A stretch of 8,074 nucleotides of DNA from Pseudomonadota bacterium (lineage in GTDB: Bacteria; Pseudomonadota; Gammaproteobacteria; Burkholderiales; Burkholderiaceae_D), in the NCBI GenBank assembly GCA_023435945.1, contig JAEZLB010000240.1, forward strand, positions 1 through 8,074. Reading direction: 5' to 3'. The position numbers were made by a program, and so were the translations under genes. A model generated the notes under the pieces. That model saw only the letters and a program-made list of their open reading frames with translations. It searched no databases and was not told the DNA's origin. Shown here one piece after another: positions 6,649-8,074 of the stretch; the first letter of the stretch is position 1; each line of letters starts with the position of its first letter.

Positions 6649-8074
6649 AGAATCCGGCGACCTGAAGGCCGGTGCCGTGCTGAATCAGCAAGGTGAAGCC
6701 TATCAGGTAGAAATGCAAAGTGGCAAACGTACCAAGGTGCGCGCCAAGGATGTGCTGCTTCAATTCAGCGCGCCCGATCCGGCCGAGTTGTTGCAGCAGG
6801 CCGAAAGCATTGCCAGCGATATCGATCTTGATTTCCTGTGGGAAGTGGCCGGACAGGAAGAGTTCGGTTATGCCGAACTGGGTACGGAATATTTCGGACA
6901 TGTTCCCCAGCCCCATGAAGCAACCGGTTTGCTGCTGCGCCTGCATGCAGCGCCGATGTATTTCTATCGCAAGGGCAAGGGTCGTTATAAGGCGGCCCCG
7001 GAAGCTTCTTTGAAGGCGGCGCTCGCCGGCATGGAAAAGAAGAAGCAGCAAGCCTTGCTGCAGGCTCAGTATGTGGAAGAACTGAAAGCCGGTCGTTTGC
7101 CGGAAACCATGAAGCAGCAGGCATTTGCCCTGTTGTTCAAGCCGGACAAGAACTCTATCGAATATAAGGCGCTGGAAGCGGCTTCCAGCGAATTGCAGAC
7201 GACGCCTGCACGTTTGATGCTGAAAGTGGGGGCCATCACCTCGCCCAAGGAATTGCACGTACGGCGTTTCCTGCAGGAGCATTTTCCGAAAGGTGTCGGG
7301 TTTCCTGATTTGCCCGCCCCCGTTTTGCCGGAACTGCCGCTGGCCGATGTGCAGGCATTTTCCATCGATGATGTCACCACGACGGAAATCGACGATGCGC
7401 TGTCTGTCAAGTATTTGGCGGATGGATTGCTTAAAATCGGCGTCCATATCGCTGCGCCAGGCCTGGGGATACAGCGTGGCGATGCACTGGACGTGATTGC
7501 GCGTCAGCGCATGTCAACGGTTTATGTGCCGGGTGAAAAGATCACCATGCTGCCCGATCACATGGTGGAGATGTTTACGCTGGCCGAGGGTCGCAATTGC
7601 CCGGCATTGTCCCTGTATGCAACGGTCAATCCTGCGGACTGGAGCGTGGTGACGACACAGACGAAAGCGGAACTGGTTCCCATCGTCGCCAACCTGCGGC
7701 ATAACGATCTGGACGATAAGGTTACCGAGGCAAGCCTGGAGCAAGGGGGTGCGGATTATCCCTATCACGATGAGCTGTCCCGCCTGTGGCAATGGGCGCA
7801 GGTGCTGGAGAAGGCTCGGATGGAAAAGCGGGAAAGCTTTGGCCTGAAGCCGGAACAGACCAATCGTGTCGATTTCAATTTTTACGTGGAAGACGATATC
7901 GTCACCATCACGCGCAGAAAGCGCGATGCACCCTTGGACAAGATCGTCGCCGAACTGGCTATTTTCGCGAACAGTACCTGGGGTAAATTCCTGAAGGATC
8001 ATGGCGTGCCTGGCATCTACCGTTGCCAGGGGCAGGGTGGAGGTGGCTGGGCCAATCGCATGCAGGTCAGGATG
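6632..8074 (+). CDS. RNase II/RNase R-family 3'-5' exoribonuclease (RNB domain), C-terminus outside window
   Basis: From the ATG at 6632 the frame is open for 481 codons to the right edge with no stop or frameshift. An N-terminal part (about 1-235) carries an OB-like start (LKAGAVLNQQGEAYQVEMQ) and a helical region. The RNB catalytic domain starts around 242: FSIDDVTTTEIDDALSV at 243-259 supplies the metal-binding acids (Asp246, Glu252, Asp254, Asp255), followed by KIGVHIAAP at 268-276 and the later ELAIFANSTWGKFL and GIYRCQ segments. Such enzymes degrade RNA processively from the 3' end in the cytoplasm. One position that is Asp in E. coli RNase II (D207) is Glu here. The N-terminal part does not look like the classical two cold-shock domains, suggesting the compact RNase II-like subgroup (about 650-700 residues), so I do not assign rnb or rnr. 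The C-terminal S1 domain would lie outside the window. Confidence 0.92.
   Translation, partial: MNLLFEESGDLKAGAVLNQQGEAYQVEMQSGKRTKVRAKDVLLQFSAPDPAELLQQAESIASDIDLDFLWEVAGQEEFGYAELGTEYFGHVPQPHEATGLLLRLHAAPMYFYRKGKGRYKAAPEASLKAALAGMEKKKQQALLQAQYVEELKAGRLPETMKQQAFALLFKPDKNSIEYKALEAASSELQTTPARLMLKVGAITSPKELHVRRFLQEHFPKGVGFPDLPAPVLPELPLADVQAFSIDDVTTTEIDDALSVKYLADGLLKIGVHIAAPGLGIQRGDALDVIARQRMSTVYVPGEKITMLPDHMVEMFTLAEGRNCPALSLYATVNPADWSVVTTQTKAELVPIVANLRHNDLDDKVTEASLEQGGADYPYHDELSRLWQWAQVLEKARMEKRESFGLKPEQTNRVDFNFYVEDDIVTITRRKRDAPLDKIVAELAIFANSTWGKFLKDHGVPGIYRCQGQGGGGWANRMQVRM

Noticed and set aside
6596..7447. Minus-strand open frame of 283 codons opposite the exoribonuclease gene
   Set aside because: It is opposite a well-supported RNB-family protein, and its Gln/Phe/Arg-rich composition is typical of an antisense shadow.

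Overview
The window is ordinary-looking chromosomal DNA of a Gram-negative bacterium, most likely a betaproteobacterium of the order Burkholderiales. An Oxalobacteraceae-type genome (Herminiimonas/Janthinobacterium relatives) is my best guess, but that is inference from gene order and protein style, not a database match. It is gene-dense, with ten protein genes in two divergent groups. I see no RNA genes, insertion sequences, CRISPR arrays or phage genes. No gap between genes exceeds about 100 bases.

Left group (minus strand, read from 3967 down to 1): a conserved protein of unknown function with a degenerate nucleotidyltransferase-like motif, a membrane-anchored TlpA/ResA-type thioredoxin, aroQ (type II 3-dehydroquinase), accB (biotin carboxyl carrier protein), accC (biotin carboxylase), and the first 103 codons of prmA (ribosomal protein L11 methyltransferase). 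The first two genes overlap by one base (TAATG). A consensus TATAAT in the aroQ-accB gap suggests that accB-accC-prmA also has its own promoter. The accB-accC gap holds an imperfect 40-base inverted repeat, and accC has no visible Shine-Dalgarno sequence.

Right group (plus strand, 4062 to the right edge): mpl (murein-peptide ligase), a YqiA-like alpha/beta-hydrolase, ubiC (chorismate lyase), and an RNase II/RNase R-family exoribonuclease that runs off the edge. Every junction overlaps: TAATG, TGATG, then a 17-base overlap. This implies one polycistronic message with translational coupling. It joins peptidoglycan recycling, an esterase of unknown substrate, the first committed step of ubiquinone synthesis, and RNA decay.

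The two groups diverge from a 94-base region (3968-4061) that must carry promoters for both sides. I found no convincing undescribed multi-gene system. The best candidates for follow-up are the unknown gene beside mpl and tlpA, the accB-accC hairpin, the divergent control region with a possible small overlapping ORF, and an Asp-to-Glu variant in the exonuclease active-site motif.
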